Positions 24,047 to 33,833 of a DNA stretch of 42,084 bases are shown in pieces. The position numbers and the translations under genes are program-made. Location of the stretch: positions 1 to 42,084 of the forward strand of contig JAISZA010000027.1 of the NCBI GenBank assembly GCA_031269535.1, read 5' to 3'. The DNA comes from Tannerellaceae bacterium. GTDB lineage: Bacteria; Bacteroidota; Bacteroidia; Bacteroidales; Tannerellaceae. Each line of letters starts with the position of its first letter. Within the stretch, counting starts at the first letter, position 1. The notes under the pieces were generated by a model. The model did not search any database. It was not told where the DNA came from and worked only from the letters and a program-made list of their open reading frames with translations.

Positions 24047-25537
24047 ATGTATCTGTTAGGATGTGACATCGGAAGCTCTTCCATAAAGGCTTCCATCGTG
24101 AACAGTGAAAGCGGGCTTACCCAGGCCTCGGATTTCTATCCGAAGGAAGAAGCCCCAATCAAAGCTATCAAACCCGGCTGGGCGGAACAGAACCCCGACG
24201 ATTGGTGGGAGTATCTGAAAATAGCCATCGCGGGCGCTATCCGCCAGGCGAATATCCGGGGCGAAGACATCAAAGCCATCGGCATCTCGTATCAGATGCA
24301 CGGATTGGTGCTGGTGGACAAACAACTGAAGGTCTTGCGCCCGTCGATCATCTGGTGCGACAGCCGGGCCGTGCCTTATGGCGAGCAGGCGTTCCGGGCG
24401 ATAGGAGAGGAACACTGCCTTTCGCACCTGCTGAACTCGCCCGGTAATTTTACGGCGGCCAAGCTGGCATGGGTGAAAGAGAACGAACCTCGCCTGTTCG
24501 ACTCGGTCTGTAAGCTGATGCTGCCCGGCGACTTTATCGCCATGCGCCTGACGGGCGAGGCGAATACGACCGTATCCGGATTGTCGGAAGGCATCTTCTG
24601 GGATTTCAAAGAAAACCGCGTGTCGGACGAAGTGATGAAGTATTTCGGCTTCGACGCGGAGCTGATCCCTGCGATCCGCCCCACCTTCGGCCTGCAAGGT
24701 GAGTTGCTGGAATCCGTCGCTTCCGAACTGGGGCTGAAAAAAGGTACGCCCGTCACCTACCGCGCCGGCGACCAGCCCAACAACGCTCTTTCGCTGAACG
24801 TACTCCATCCCGGAGAGATAGCCGCTACGGCGGGGACTTCGGGCGTGGTCTATGGAGTGAACGGCAAGGTAAACTACGACACCCGCTCGCGCGTCAATAC
24901 TTTTGCCCACGTCAACTACGCGGCCGGACAACCCCGTCTGGGCGTCCTGCTCTGCATCAACGGCGTCGGCATCCTTAATTCGTGGGTGAAGCGGAACGTG
25001 GCGCCCGAAGGCATCGGCTACGAGGCGCTGAACGACCTGGCCGCTTCCGTCGCCATCGGCTCGGAAGGCCTTTCCATCCTGCCTTTCGGCAACGGGGCGG
25101 AACGTATGCTGGAAAACAAAGAGACAGCCTGCTCGGTTCACGGCATCAACTTTAACATCCACGACCGGAGGCACATCGCCCGCGCCGCGCAGGAAGGTAT
25201 CGTCTTCTCGTTCAGGTACGGGATGGAAATCATGGACGAAATGGGTATCGACAGCCGCGTCATCCGTGCCGGCAATGCCAATATGTTCCTGAGTCCCCTG
25301 TTCAGGGAAGCGCTGGCAGGGGTAACAGGCTCCGTCATCGAACTCTATGATACGAATGGAGCCGTAGGTGCAGCCAAAGGCGCCGGTATAGGCGCCGGTA
25401 TCTATACCTCGCCGGCAGAGGCTTTTGCTTCGCTGAAAAAGATACAGGTCGTCGAACCGGATGCCTTGCTTGCCGATGCATATTACGACGCATACATAAA
25501 CTGGAAGAACTTTATTATTCAATCAATTAATAATTAA
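24047..25537 (+). CDS. xylB: Xylulokinase
   Basis: 496 residues, a full-length FGGY-family kinase that phosphorylates D-xylulose to xylulose 5-phosphate for the pentose phosphate pathway. The phosphate-binding loop is [11 protein letters not shown] at 6-16. The substrate region has [10 protein letters not shown] near residue 85 and IIWCDSRA near 103. The catalytic base is the Asp in [17 protein letters not shown] near residue 243. The second ATP motif GTSGVVYGV and the C-terminal [17 protein letters not shown] block are present. It starts 34 bases after the regulator and ends 4 bases before xylA, so the three are one operon. A long antisense frame opposite this gene is an artefact. Confidence 0.94.
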   Translation: MYLLGCDIGSSSIKASIVNSESGLTQASDFYPKEEAPIKAIKPGWAEQNPDDWWEYLKIAIAGAIRQANIRGEDIKAIGISYQMHGLVLVDKQLKVLRPSIIWCDSRAVPYGEQAFRAIGEEHCLSHLLNSPGNFTAAKLAWVKENEPRLFDSVCKLMLPGDFIAMRLTGEANTTVSGLSEGIFWDFKENRVSDEVMKYFGFDAELIPAIRPTFGLQGELLESVASELGLKKGTPVTYRAGDQPNNALSLNVLHPGEIAATAGTSGVVYGVNGKVNYDTRSRVNTFAHVNYAAGQPRLGVLLCINGVGILNSWVKRNVAPEGIGYEALNDLAASVAIGSEGLSILPFGNGAERMLENKETACSVHGINFNIHDRRHIARAAQEGIVFSFRYGMEIMDEMGIDSRVIRAGNANMFLSPLFREALAGVTGSVIELYDTNGAVGAAKGAGIGAGIYTSPAEAFASLKKIQVVEPDALLADAYYDAYINWKNFIIQSINN

Positions 25538-25541
25538 AATT

Positions 25542-26870
25542 ATGAGCTATTACAAAGGAAACATCGAATTTTTCCCCGGAATCGGGAAGATTCAGTTTGA
25601 AGGCACAGAATCGAAAAACCCGCTGGCTTTCCATTATTATGACGAAAACAAAGTAGTGCTGGGTAAGACCCTGAAAGACCACCTCCGTTTTGCCATGGCT
25701 TACTGGCATACCTTGTGCGCCGAGGGCGGAGACCCCTTCGGCCCCGGTACGAAAACCTTCCCCTGGAACAACTCCACCGACCCCATCACGCGCGCCAAGT
25801 ACAAGATGGACGCTGCTTTTGAGTTCCTTACCAAATGCAATATCCCGTATTATTGCTTCCATGATGTGGATGTGGTGGACGAAGGCCCCTCGCTGGCGGA
25901 GTTTGAGAAACGCCTGGCCACGATGGTAGATTACGCCAAAGGCCTTCAGGCCGGGACTGGGAAGAAGCTCCTCTGGGGAACGGCCAATGTCTTCAGTGCA
26001 CCCCGCTATATGAACGGGGCGGGTACGAACCCGTACTTCCCCTCGGTAGCCTGCGCCGGCACACAGATCAAACATGCCATCGACGCGACTATCGCCCTGG
26101 GAGGCGAGAACTATGTGTTCTGGGGCGGACGCGAAGGATATATGAGCCTGCTGAACACGGATATGAAGCGCGAGAAAGACCACTTAGCCAGGCTCCTGAC
26201 TATGGCGCGCGACTATGCCCGCAAGAACGGATTCAAAGGCACCTTCCTGATCGAGCCTAAACCCATGGAACCCACCAAGCATCAGTACGACCAGGATGCG
26301 GAAACCGTCATCGGATTCCTCCGCTACTACGGCCTGGACAAGGACTTTGCCCTGAATATCGAAGTGAACCATGCAACCCTGGCCGGCCATACCTTCGAAC
26401 ACGAACTACAGGCCGCCGCCGATGCCGGTATGCTTTGCAGCATCGATGCCAACCGCGGCGACTATCAGAATGGCTGGGATACCGACCAGTTCCCTGCCGA
26501 CCTGTTTGAACTCACGCAAGCCTGGCTGGTAATCCTCGAAGGAGGAGGCCTGACAACCGGCGGCACCAACTTCGATGCCAAGACCCGCCGCAACTCGACC
26601 GACCTCGACGATATCTTTATCGCCCATATCGGGGGAATGGACACTTTCGCCCGCGCCCTCCTCACCGCAGCCGATATCCTCGAACACTCGGACTACAGGA
26701 AATGGCGCGCCGAACGCTACGCCTCCTTCGACAGCGGAGAAGGCAAGGACTTCGAAGACGGCAAGCTCAGCCTGGAAGACCTGCGCACCATCGCCCTGCG
26801 CGACGGCGAACCCAGACAGATCAGCGGCAAGCAGGAGTTGTATGAACTGCTTCTCAACTTGTATCTATGA
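25542..26870 (+). CDS. xylA: D-xylose isomerase (class II)
   Basis: 442 residues, the length of class II xylose isomerases. It interconverts D-xylose and D-xylulose. The catalytic His107 and Asp110 lie in YYCFHDVD. The metal site includes the Glu of [15 protein letters not shown] near residue 235 and further acidic residues in [12 protein letters not shown] near 270 and the block [13 protein letters not shown] near 340. The enzyme is cytosolic, tetrameric in the family, and uses Mg or Mn. It overlaps the permease gene by 4 bases (ATGA), so translation is coupled. Confidence 0.96.
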   Translation: MSYYKGNIEFFPGIGKIQFEGTESKNPLAFHYYDENKVVLGKTLKDHLRFAMAYWHTLCAEGGDPFGPGTKTFPWNNSTDPITRAKYKMDAAFEFLTKCNIPYYCFHDVDVVDEGPSLAEFEKRLATMVDYAKGLQAGTGKKLLWGTANVFSAPRYMNGAGTNPYFPSVACAGTQIKHAIDATIALGGENYVFWGGREGYMSLLNTDMKREKDHLARLLTMARDYARKNGFKGTFLIEPKPMEPTKHQYDQDAETVIGFLRYYGLDKDFALNIEVNHATLAGHTFEHELQAAADAGMLCSIDANRGDYQNGWDTDQFPADLFELTQAWLVILEGGGLTTGGTNFDAKTRRNSTDLDDIFIAHIGGMDTFARALLTAADILEHSDYRKWRAERYASFDSGEGKDFEDGKLSLEDLRTIALRDGEPRQISGKQELYELLLNLYL

Positions 26871-28258
26871 GCCGGACAAATTACAATGCCGGATACGTAT
26901 TCGGCATTACCTTAGTGGCTACGATCGGTGGACTCCTGTTCGGGTATGATACGGCTGTTATCTCCGGTGCGGAGAAGTCGATCGAAGCCTTCTTTGCCAT
27001 TCCCCTGGGGTTGAGTTCCTTTGTGCATGGCGCCACGGTGTCGAGCGCTCTGATCGGCTGTATTCTTGGCGGCGCCCTTTCGGGATTGCTTTCTTCCCGT
27101 CTGGGGCGCAAGAGGTCGCTGCTGATAGCCGCTGTGCTGTTCTTCCTCTCGGCCGCAGGCTCGGCTTTTCCTGAGAGTCTTGTCTTTGCTTACGGTGAGC
27201 CGTCGGTCGGTCTGCTGATCGTGTTCAACCTTTACCGCATCCTCGGTGGGGTGGGTGTAGGGCTGGCTTCGGCTGTCTGTCCGATGTATATCGGCGAGAT
27301 TGCGCCGGCAGAGATACGAGGCAAATTAGTATCACTTAACCAGTTTGCCATCATCTTCGGGATGCTGGTGGTGTATTTCGTCAACTGGGCCATTGCGAAC
27401 GGGCAGGCCATCGAATGGATCAACCGCATCGGGTGGCGGTATATGTTTCTGTCGGAAGCCATCCCGGCCGCCTTATTCGGTATCCTGGTATGCTTTGTTC
27501 CCGAAACACCCCGTTACCTGGCGCTTGTCCGTAAGGAAGAAAAGGCGCTGGACGTTCTGAAGAAGATCAACGGTTCGGTAGAGCGGGCGCAGGGTATTCT
27601 CGACGAGATCAGGCAAACCGTATCCGAGTCGGCTAAAGGAAAGCTCTTTTCGTATGGTAAAATTGTGATTCTCATTGGTATCCTGCTTTCCGTATTCCAG
27701 CAATTCGTCGGTATCAACGTCGCTCTCTACTATGCCCCGCGCATATTCGAGAGTATGGGAGCCGCCAAGGATGCGTCCATGCTTCAGACCATTGTGATGG
27801 GCTTGGTGAACGTCATCTTTACGGTTGTGGCTATCCTGACGGTCGATAAATGGGGACGCAAGCCGCTGCTGATTGTCGGCTCGATAGGGATGGCCGTAGG
27901 GATGTTTGCTATTTCGGGCCTGGCGTACTTCAATATCATTGGTATCAGTACGCTGGTATTCATCATTATCTATACCGCCTCGTTTATGATGTCGTGGGGG
28001 CCTATCTGCTGGGTGCTGATTGCCGAGATATTCCCGAACAAGATACGTGGCCAGGCCGTAGCCATTGCCGTAGCGGCCCAATGGGCTGCCAACTACCTGA
28101 TATCGTCAACCTATCCGGCCATGATGGAGTTCAGCGGTGCGTTCACCTACGGTTTCTATGGCTCAATGGCCGTACTCTCCGCCCTGTTTGTCTGGAAGAT
28201 GATTCCCGAAACCAAGGGTAAGACCCTGGAACAGATGGAACAATACTGGAAGAAGTAA
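26867..28258 (+). CDS. xylE: D-xylose:H+ symporter, MFS sugar porter
   Basis: 463 residues with 12 predicted membrane helices. Sugar-porter motifs are complete: [10 protein letters not shown] in helix 1, [10 protein letters not shown] in loop 2-3, [24 protein letters not shown] in helix 4, VPETPRYL after helix 6, [14 protein letters not shown] in helix 7, [12 protein letters not shown] in loop 8-9, and [10 protein letters not shown] at the end. Homologues import D-xylose with protons. As the last gene of the xylose operon it would bring in the substrate for XylA. A stem-loop follows the gene. Confidence 0.93.
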   Translation: MSRTNYNAGYVFGITLVATIGGLLFGYDTAVISGAEKSIEAFFAIPLGLSSFVHGATVSSALIGCILGGALSGLLSSRLGRKRSLLIAAVLFFLSAAGSAFPESLVFAYGEPSVGLLIVFNLYRILGGVGVGLASAVCPMYIGEIAPAEIRGKLVSLNQFAIIFGMLVVYFVNWAIANGQAIEWINRIGWRYMFLSEAIPAALFGILVCFVPETPRYLALVRKEEKALDVLKKINGSVERAQGILDEIRQTVSESAKGKLFSYGKIVILIGILLSVFQQFVGINVALYYAPRIFESMGAAKDASMLQTIVMGLVNVIFTVVAILTVDKWGRKPLLIVGSIGMAVGMFAISGLAYFNIIGISTLVFIIIYTASFMMSWGPICWVLIAEIFPNKIRGQAVAIAVAAQWAANYLISSTYPAMMEFSGAFTYGFYGSMAVLSALFVWKMIPETKGKTLEQMEQYWKK

Positions 28259-28293
28259 GACAAACCTCCGGATGAGTTTTTTTGACAAAAGAA

Positions 28294-28337
28294 CCTTCAC
28301 ACAAGTCCCGCTCGTAAGAGTGATACATGTGTGAAGG
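28294..28337 (+). terminator. Stem-loop after the xylose operon, possible transcription end
   Basis: CCTTCACACA (28294-28303) pairs perfectly with TGTGTGAAGG (28328-28337) around a 24-base loop, 35 bases after the xylE stop. There is no T-run after it, so it may serve RNA stability rather than intrinsic termination. Confidence 0.4.
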
Positions 28338-28350
28338 ATACTGGCACTCA

Positions 28351-28386
28351 CTGGATTGCTTCGTTACTACGCTCCTCGCAATGACG
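28351..28386. repeat. Interspersed palindromic repeat, copy E
   Basis: Begins CTGGATTGCTTCG and ends CTCGCAATGACG, with TTACTACG between. This is the single-arm form of the family whose full palindrome is at 20576-20642. Confidence 0.6.
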
Positions 28387-28419
28387 CCGCCCGGACTTTT
28401 TATTCAGCCCCTATATCCC

Positions 28420-28444
28420 AACCCAGCGGCTTTGCCGCTGGGTT
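28420..28444. other. 11-bp perfect hairpin with a TTT loop
   Basis: AACCCAGCGGC (28420-28430) and GCCGCTGGGTT (28434-28444) are perfect complements around TTT. It is GC-rich and stable but has no T-tract on either side. Possible transcription or RNA-processing signal between convergent genes. Confidence 0.5.
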
Positions 28445-28602
28445 CCGTAATGAATATTCAATATATTTTATTGAATTCGACACCCACAAAAGAAGCTTAC
28501 TTTATTTCTGTTTTCATCTCACTATGTTTAAACCACGCGAAGTATAATAACTGTTTTTTTATTCATAGTATATTAACAAATAGCTCCTTGTCTATATTCA
28601 CT

Positions 28603-28694
28603 TCTACAGCTGTGAAACCTAAAGTCTCATAGCTGTGAGACCTGAGGTTCTACAACTGTGAAATCTCAGGTTTCATAGCTGTGCATATTCCGGA
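28603..28694 (+). repeat. 23-bp-period tandem repeat, four units
   Basis: The string CTGTG recurs at 28610, 28633, 28656 and 28679, exactly 23 bases apart. Each unit starts with a variant of TCTACAGCTGTGA; the first three continue with a variant of AACCTAAGGT, while the fourth diverges after CTGTG. Units contain short inversions (ACAGCTGT; TCTCA with TGAGA), so each can fold. There are no unique spacers, which excludes a CRISPR array. Confidence 0.65.
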
Positions 28695-28844
28695 TTCACT
28701 GCCGGATAAGAAAACTTTTCTACGGACGGATTTATTAATTTCACAGGAGTTCTGAAACACTTGCTCATAGAATAGCAGACAGTATGAATTGCTTTGTGCC
28801 TTACAAGGACGGGAACCAACCTTTTTGAGACAACCTCTTACTCC

Positions 28845-30338
28845 TTATTTTTCGTAATCGGTGAGGTAATAATAGACTTCTCTTGAGGGGCGGCTCTCGA
28901 TATGGTAGCGGTTTGAGGCCGATACGCGGAAAGAAAGTTCCTGTTCTCCCGATACATCAATCGAAAGGTGAATCTCCGGATGGCGGATGCCGGTAGCCAG
29001 TATGTTCTGCGCCACAGCTACATTTACGCTGCTCGAACGGGAGAAATAAAGCGTGTAGGTAAGCGATTCCAGGTCGTCTTTTGTGTTTTCCGGCATATCC
29101 CACGAAACGACCAGATCATTGTCTTCGCGCCGTACGTTTACGTCGATGGGCATATCGGGTCTGTCATTGCTCAGCCAGGTGAGCGGGGGAAGGAGGGCGG
29201 GGTATTTGAAGTATTTATCTTTCAGAACCGTGTACACCCCTTTCATGTTTGTGAATAACTGCGTTCCCCTGAAAAATGTAAGCCCGTCGGCCTTCGACGA
29301 GCGTACATAATCTATCTGCGAGGTAATATCTTTCAGCGTCCAGCCCCCATCGCCGGGCGCAAGCCTGTAGATACCCAGGCCGGGTACGATGTAGCGGCCG
29401 TTGCTGTTGTCTGTCCAGTTGTCAACAAAAGGATAGAAATAATTGTCTCTGTAATACATCATGGGGACAATCATATCCTGTTTCTTTTTCCGCAGCCATT
29501 CCTGCGGGTCCTGATAGACATCGAAAGCCGTCAGTCCGGCATTAGGTACCTGTGCGAGGGGTCTGTATTTTCCCAGCGGGGAAGTACTCACCTGCACCCA
29601 GGGCTTGTCTTTCTTCACCCAATCGTAGATACGCTCTACCATGCGGTTGATATTCTCCTGTCTCCAGGCTCTCAGAGGCTGTGATTTTCCGTATTTATAG
29701 TAAGTATCCCTGTCGGGAAAATTATCCGCGCTTTCAGGATAGCGGATATGGTCGAAATGAATCCCGTCGATATCATAATTCCGCAGGATTTCGCGGACCA
29801 GCGAGAGGATATAGTCTGATGTACCGGGCATACCGGGATCCATATACCATTCGCCGTTATAGAATTTGCAAAGTTCAGGTTTGCGTTTTACTATCGTATT
29901 GTTTCCTTTGCCCTTTACCTCGTTGATTGTCCCTACCGGGTAGGTGATGAGCCAGGCATGACATTCCAGTCCGCGTTTATGACATTCCTGTATGGCAAAA
30001 GCCAGGGGGTCGTATCCGGGATTTCCTCCATGCCGTCCGGAGAAAACTTTGTTTATCGGTTCAATAGAAGAAGGGTAGATCAGATCGCCCCGGATGCGTA
30101 CCTGGAGGAAGATCATATTGAAATTAGCCTCTTTCAGCAGGTCGAGTTTATCGCATAGTTCTTTTTGCTGGGCTTTGCGTCCCGCCTCGTTCGTGGCAGG
30201 TTTGTTGGGCCAGTCCATCCCATAGATGGTAGAGACCCAGACGGCGCGTATTTCCCTTTTCGGATAATCTGCCGCCCAGGCCGGCGATTGTTGTATAAAG
30301 GTGAGCAGTAGTAGTAAGATATACGATTTTATTTTCAT
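28845..30338 (-). CDS. GHL10 (DUF187) family glycoside hydrolase-like protein
   Basis: 497 residues, with a signal peptide ending near AWAADYP (residue 22). The body (about 28-380) has the GHL10 TIM-barrel pattern: REIRAVWVSTIYGMDWP, ANFNMIFLQVRIRGDLIYPS, GLECHAWL, YDIDGIHFDHIRYP (a likely acidic active-site block) and PWVQVSTSPLGKY. A C-terminal fibronectin III-like domain occupies about 395-490. The family is thought to act on glycans, possibly peptidoglycan or polysaccharide; the exact substrate is not established. Its ATG overlaps the stop of trxB by 4 bases (ATGA), an unusual partner for a periplasmic glycosidase. Confidence 0.85.
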   Translation of the reverse strand: MKIKSYILLLLLTFIQQSPAWAADYPKREIRAVWVSTIYGMDWPNKPATNEAGRKAQQKELCDKLDLLKEANFNMIFLQVRIRGDLIYPSSIEPINKVFSGRHGGNPGYDPLAFAIQECHKRGLECHAWLITYPVGTINEVKGKGNNTIVKRKPELCKFYNGEWYMDPGMPGTSDYILSLVREILRNYDIDGIHFDHIRYPESADNFPDRDTYYKYGKSQPLRAWRQENINRMVERIYDWVKKDKPWVQVSTSPLGKYRPLAQVPNAGLTAFDVYQDPQEWLRKKKQDMIVPMMYYRDNYFYPFVDNWTDNSNGRYIVPGLGIYRLAPGDGGWTLKDITSQIDYVRSSKADGLTFFRGTQLFTNMKGVYTVLKDKYFKYPALLPPLTWLSNDRPDMPIDVNVRREDNDLVVSWDMPENTKDDLESLTYTLYFSRSSSVNVAVAQNILATGIRHPEIHLSIDVSGEQELSFRVSASNRYHIESRPSREVYYYLTDYEK

Positions 30339-31279
30339 CCCCCTTTAGTTATTAGATAGCGATCAGCCTCTATCGCAGCCATACAACCCGAAGCGGCTGC
30401 CGTAATAGCCTGGCGATAATGCGGGTCGGCCACATCACCGGCGGCAAACACACCCGGCAGCCTGGTGGAGGCTGTGCCCGGAAGGGTTCGGATGTATCCC
30501 GCCTCATCGGTATCGAGCCATTCCTTAAAGATGCCGGAATTGGGTGTATGTCCGATGGCGAGGAAAAAACCGTCGATGGCGAGGCTTAGCTTCTCCTCGC
30601 CGGGTTCGCCTTTTCTTTTGACCAAGCAGACTCCTTCCACCCCCTTTTCTCCGAACAGGCCTACGGTAGTATGTTCGAACAGTATCTGGATATTCGTAGC
30701 TTCCCCTACCCTTTGCTGCATCACTTTCGAAGCCCTCAGATGGTCTTTGCGCACAATCAGATAGACCTTCGAAGCCAGGGAGGCCAGGTAAAGCGCTTCT
30801 TCACAGGCTGTATCTCCGCCGCCTACGACGGCTACGACCTTTTTACGGTAGAAAAAGCCGTCGCAGGTAGCGCAGGCCGAAACGCCCATACCGGCATATT
30901 TCTGTTCGTCGGCCAGGCCTAAATATCTGGCAGTGGCCCCTGTGGCGATGATGAGCGTTTCCGTTTCAATAACCTTTTCGCCCTCGATCGTTAGTTGATA
31001 AGGCGAGGCAGACAAGTCGGCTGCCGTAGCGATGCCGGCCCGGATATCTGCACCGAAGCGTACGGCCTGTTTCTTTAAATCTTCCATCAGCCCGATGCCC
31101 GTAGTCCCTTCGGGATATCCGGGGAAATTCTCCACTTCGGTCGTCGTAGTCAACTGTCCTCCCGGTTGGATACCTTCGTAAAGTACGGGATTCAGATTGG
31201 CACGCGAAGCATAGATAGCTGCCGTATAACCTGCCGGCCCTGAGCCGATGATCAGGCAGCGGACTCTTTCATTGTTCAT
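30335..31279 (-). CDS. trxB: Thioredoxin-disulfide reductase
   Basis: 314 residues, the standard low-molecular-weight form. The FAD-binding GSGPAGYTAAIYASRA is at 12-27, the redox-active CATC at 136-139, the NADPH-binding VVGGGDTACEEALYLA near 151-166, and the FAD block VFAAGDVAD near the end. It uses NADPH to reduce thioredoxin in the cytosol and is important for Bacteroidota, many of which rely on thioredoxin instead of glutathione. It has a good -7 box and a leader of about 70 bases. The 19-bp motif shared with the fumarase promoter lies upstream. The downstream glycosidase gene is translationally coupled. Confidence 0.95.
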   Translation of the reverse strand: MNNERVRCLIIGSGPAGYTAAIYASRANLNPVLYEGIQPGGQLTTTTEVENFPGYPEGTTGIGLMEDLKKQAVRFGADIRAGIATAADLSASPYQLTIEGEKVIETETLIIATGATARYLGLADEQKYAGMGVSACATCDGFFYRKKVVAVVGGGDTACEEALYLASLASKVYLIVRKDHLRASKVMQQRVGEATNIQILFEHTTVGLFGEKGVEGVCLVKRKGEPGEEKLSLAIDGFFLAIGHTPNSGIFKEWLDTDEAGYIRTLPGTASTRLPGVFAAGDVADPHYRQAITAAASGCMAAIEADRYLITKGG

Positions 31280-31353
31280 ATTGAATCACTTGTTAATTGT
31301 AAATACTTAGTTTCGTCAGTTGGGTGCATTTGACCCCGTCAGTTCACAAGGTG

Positions 31354-31361
31354 CAAATTTA
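31354..31361 (-). promoter_or_regulatory. -7 box of trxB
   Basis: The minus strand reads TAAATTTG, an exact TAnnTTTG match, 74 bases before the trxB ATG. Confidence 0.5.
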
Positions 31362-31391
31362 CAAAAATCCAATGATATAATGCCTTATACA

Positions 31392-31410
31392 TTAAGTAAT
31401 GCGAAATAAA
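31392..31410 (-). promoter_or_regulatory. 19-bp motif shared with the fumarase upstream region
   Basis: The minus strand reads TTTATTTCGCATTACTTAA, identical to 15215-15233, and in the same direction relative to its gene. It ends 30 bases before the trxB -7 box. Confidence 0.5.
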
Positions 31411-31428
31411 TTAAAGTATGACAGCAAG

Positions 31429-31452
31429 CAAAAGTCCCGCGAGGGACTTTTG
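31429..31452 (-). terminator. Hairpin between malic enzyme and trxB, probable terminator
   Basis: A 10-bp perfect stem (31429-31438 with 31443-31452) closes a 4-base loop. The stem arms contain AAAAGTCCC and GGGACTTTT. It lies 28 bases beyond the stop of the leftward malic enzyme gene. The T-rich arm supplies only four T on the minus strand, so termination may be partial. Confidence 0.55.
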
Positions 31453-31479
31453 ATAAGTTGTTTGTTTGTTTTTCATCCT

Positions 31480-33759
31480 TTACTGCCCTTTTTCTATCTG
31501 TTCCTGCACGATGGCATCCACTACGGCCACCGTGGTCAGGTTCAGTATATCGCGTGTAGAGCTTTCCAGGTCGGTGAAATGGATGGGTTTGTTCAGTCCC
31601 ATTTGTATGGGGCCTATTATTTCGCCCACTCCCATCTCAAGGAGGAGTTTGTAGGCGCTGTTAGCCGAGCTCAGATTGGGGAATATCAGGGTATTGACGT
31701 CTTTTCCTTTCAGTTTGTTGAAGGGATAAGTCTCGTCGCGCAGTTTCTTATTGAAGGCAAAGCTTACCTGCATCTCTCCGTCTATCATCATCTCCGGATG
31801 CACCCGGTGCAGGTAGTCGATTGCTTCGTGTACTTTCAGCGGGCTTCCCTGGCGGTCGGAGCCGAAGTTTGAATACGAAAGCATGGCCATGACAGGGTCG
31901 TGTGCAAAGAATTTCACAGCCTCGTGTGTCAGGCAGGCGACGTCTTTCAGCACATCCGCCGAGGGATGGCGGTTAATCAGGGTATCAGCGATAAAGAAAG
32001 TTCCCTTTTTGCTGATCAGGATACTCATGGCGCCGAAATATTTATACGGGGGCCGGATGCCGATAATCTCTTCCGCCAGTTTGATCACTTCGGAATAGCG
32101 GCTATATACCCCCGTGATGAACGCATCCGCCTCACCGGCTTCCACCATCATCATACCGAAGGCGTTACGGTTCACCATTTTTTCGTATGCTTCGGAGAAG
32201 GTAACTCCTTCGCGGGCTTTCTTTTCCGAGAGTATTTCCGCATAGCGTGTCCGGCGGTCGTTCTCGCGGTCGTGGCGCATATTTACGATTTCGATATTAT
32301 CGATATTCAGGTTTTCTTCTGCGGCTATCTTATGCAGTCGTTCTTCGTTTCCCAGCAGGATTGGATAGCAGATACCTTCTGCCTTTGCCTGCACGGCGGC
32401 CTTCAGCATATTGGCATGGTTGGCTTCGGCAAAGACGACCCGCCGGGGATTGGCCCGGGCCATATCCATAAAAGACCGTACCAATTCGTTCTCGTATCCC
32501 ATCATTTCGCGCAGGCGGTTGGTGTATCCTTCCCAGTCGGTGATTGTCCGGCGCGATACGCCGGATGCGATCGCTGCCTTTGCCACAGCGATGGATACGG
32601 CAGTGAGCAAACGGGGGTCGAGCGGTTTCGGCAGGATATAATCCCGTCCGAACGTGGTACGTTTCAGTTTATAAGCGGCATTTACCACATCGGGCACCGG
32701 TTCTTTTGCCAGCCGGGCGATGGCTTTGACAGCCGCCAGTTTCATCTCTTCGTTGATAGCCCTGGCATGTGTGTCTAAAGCGCCCCGAAAGATATAAGGG
32801 AATCCCAGGACATTGTTCACCTGGTTCGGATAGTCCGAGCGTCCGGTAGCAAAAATGAGGTCGTCGCGCGAATCCATAGCATCCTGATACGAGATTTCAG
32901 GATTCGGATTAGCCAGCGCAAAAACTATCGGATCGGGATTCATCGATTGCACCATCTCCTTCGTCAATACGTCGGCGACCGACAATCCCAGGAAGACGTC
33001 CGCTCCGTCAATGGCTTCTTTCAGTGTCCGGATGTCATGGCGGGTGGCAAACTCCCGCTTGGCCTCGTTCAGATCGGTACGATATACGGAAAGGACGCCT
33101 TTGCTGTCGCACATTATGATATTCTCCTTCTTTGCTCCCAGCATCACATAGAGCCGGGTGCACGATATGGAAGCGGCCCCCGCTCCGTTTACCACGATTT
33201 TCACTTCTTCTATTTTCTTTCCGGCTATTTCCAGCGCATTGATAAGGGCGGCCCCTGATATGATGGCCGTACCGTGCTGGTCGTCGTGCATGACGGGGAT
33301 ATCCAGTTCGGCCTTCAGGCGGGTCTCTATTTCGAAACATTCCGGCGCTTTGATATCTTCCAGGTTGATGCCTCCGAAAGTAGGCGCTATCGCTTTCACC
33401 GTCTGTATAAACTTTTCGGGGTCTTTCTCGTTTACCTCGATATCGAACACATCAATACCCGCGAATATCTTGAATAATAATCCTTTTCCTTCCATCACCG
33501 GTTTGCCGGCCGTTGCGCCTATATCTCCCAGGCCCAGTACGGCCGTTCCGTTCGAGATCACAGCCACTAAATTCCCCTTCGCGGTATATTTATAGGCGTC
33601 CAACGGATTTTTCTCAATTTCCAGACAGGGTTCGGCCACTCCCGGCGAATAAGCCAGTGACAAATCAGCTTGTGTACTGTATGGTTTGGTAGGAACCACT
33701 TCTATTTTTCCCGGTTTTCCTTCGGCATGATACCGTAGTGCATCTTCTCTCTTTGCCAT
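31480..33759 (-). CDS. maeB: NADP-dependent malic enzyme with phosphotransacetylase-like C-terminal domain
   Basis: 759 residues, the length of MaeB-type hybrids. The malic enzyme part (about 1-410) has SLAYSPGVAEPC near residue 33 with the catalytic Tyr, GLGDIGATAGKPVMEGK near 76, a metal-binding VMHDDQHGTA block near 137, and the Rossmann loop VVNGAGAASISC near 170. The C-terminal 330 residues resemble phosphotransacetylase (FAEANHANMLKAA..., ADAFITGVYSRYSEVI..., FPNLSSANSAYKL) and act as a regulatory domain in known family members. It decarboxylates malate to pyruvate and makes NADPH. The gene stands alone with its own -7 box. Confidence 0.94.
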   Translation of the reverse strand: MAKREDALRYHAEGKPGKIEVVPTKPYSTQADLSLAYSPGVAEPCLEIEKNPLDAYKYTAKGNLVAVISNGTAVLGLGDIGATAGKPVMEGKGLLFKIFAGIDVFDIEVNEKDPEKFIQTVKAIAPTFGGINLEDIKAPECFEIETRLKAELDIPVMHDDQHGTAIISGAALINALEIAGKKIEEVKIVVNGAGAASISCTRLYVMLGAKKENIIMCDSKGVLSVYRTDLNEAKREFATRHDIRTLKEAIDGADVFLGLSVADVLTKEMVQSMNPDPIVFALANPNPEISYQDAMDSRDDLIFATGRSDYPNQVNNVLGFPYIFRGALDTHARAINEEMKLAAVKAIARLAKEPVPDVVNAAYKLKRTTFGRDYILPKPLDPRLLTAVSIAVAKAAIASGVSRRTITDWEGYTNRLREMMGYENELVRSFMDMARANPRRVVFAEANHANMLKAAVQAKAEGICYPILLGNEERLHKIAAEENLNIDNIEIVNMRHDRENDRRTRYAEILSEKKAREGVTFSEAYEKMVNRNAFGMMMVEAGEADAFITGVYSRYSEVIKLAEEIIGIRPPYKYFGAMSILISKKGTFFIADTLINRHPSADVLKDVACLTHEAVKFFAHDPVMAMLSYSNFGSDRQGSPLKVHEAIDYLHRVHPEMMIDGEMQVSFAFNKKLRDETYPFNKLKGKDVNTLIFPNLSSANSAYKLLLEMGVGEIIGPIQMGLNKPIHFTDLESSTRDILNLTTVAVVDAIVQEQIEKGQ

Positions 33760-33788
33760 AATTTTATATTTAGGTTCAAATTCGGGAG

Positions 33789-33796
33789 CAAAAGTA
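33789..33796 (-). promoter_or_regulatory. -7 box of the malic enzyme gene
   Basis: The minus strand reads TACTTTTG, an exact TAnnTTTG match, 30 bases before the ATG at 33759. Confidence 0.5.
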
Positions 33797-33833
33797 ACAA
33801 TTTACAAAGAACTATTCAGCTATACTTATAAAT

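Larger units (their letters stand above)
28259..28844. other. 586-base non-coding region after the xylose operon
   Basis: No credible gene is seen in either direction: short frames here have no start signals or protein-like composition and cross the repeats. It contains, in order, a 10-bp stem-loop, copy E of the palindromic repeat, an 11-bp hairpin, an AT-rich stretch and a 23-bp-period tandem repeat. It separates convergent genes, so transcription from both sides should end here. Confidence 0.7.

Noticed and set aside
24056..25522. A 488-residue open frame antisense to xylB
   Set aside because: It exists because the GC-rich codon third positions of xylB remove stops on the other strand. 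Its translation has no domain, signal or start region, while xylB has every family motif.
28327..28632. A 101-residue frame between the xylose operon and the glycosidase
   Set aside because: It runs through a repeat copy, a hairpin and AT-rich DNA, with no start signal or protein-like pattern.
28603..28694. Possible CRISPR array
   Set aside because: Units are directly tandem at 23 bases with no unique spacers, and no cas gene is nearby.
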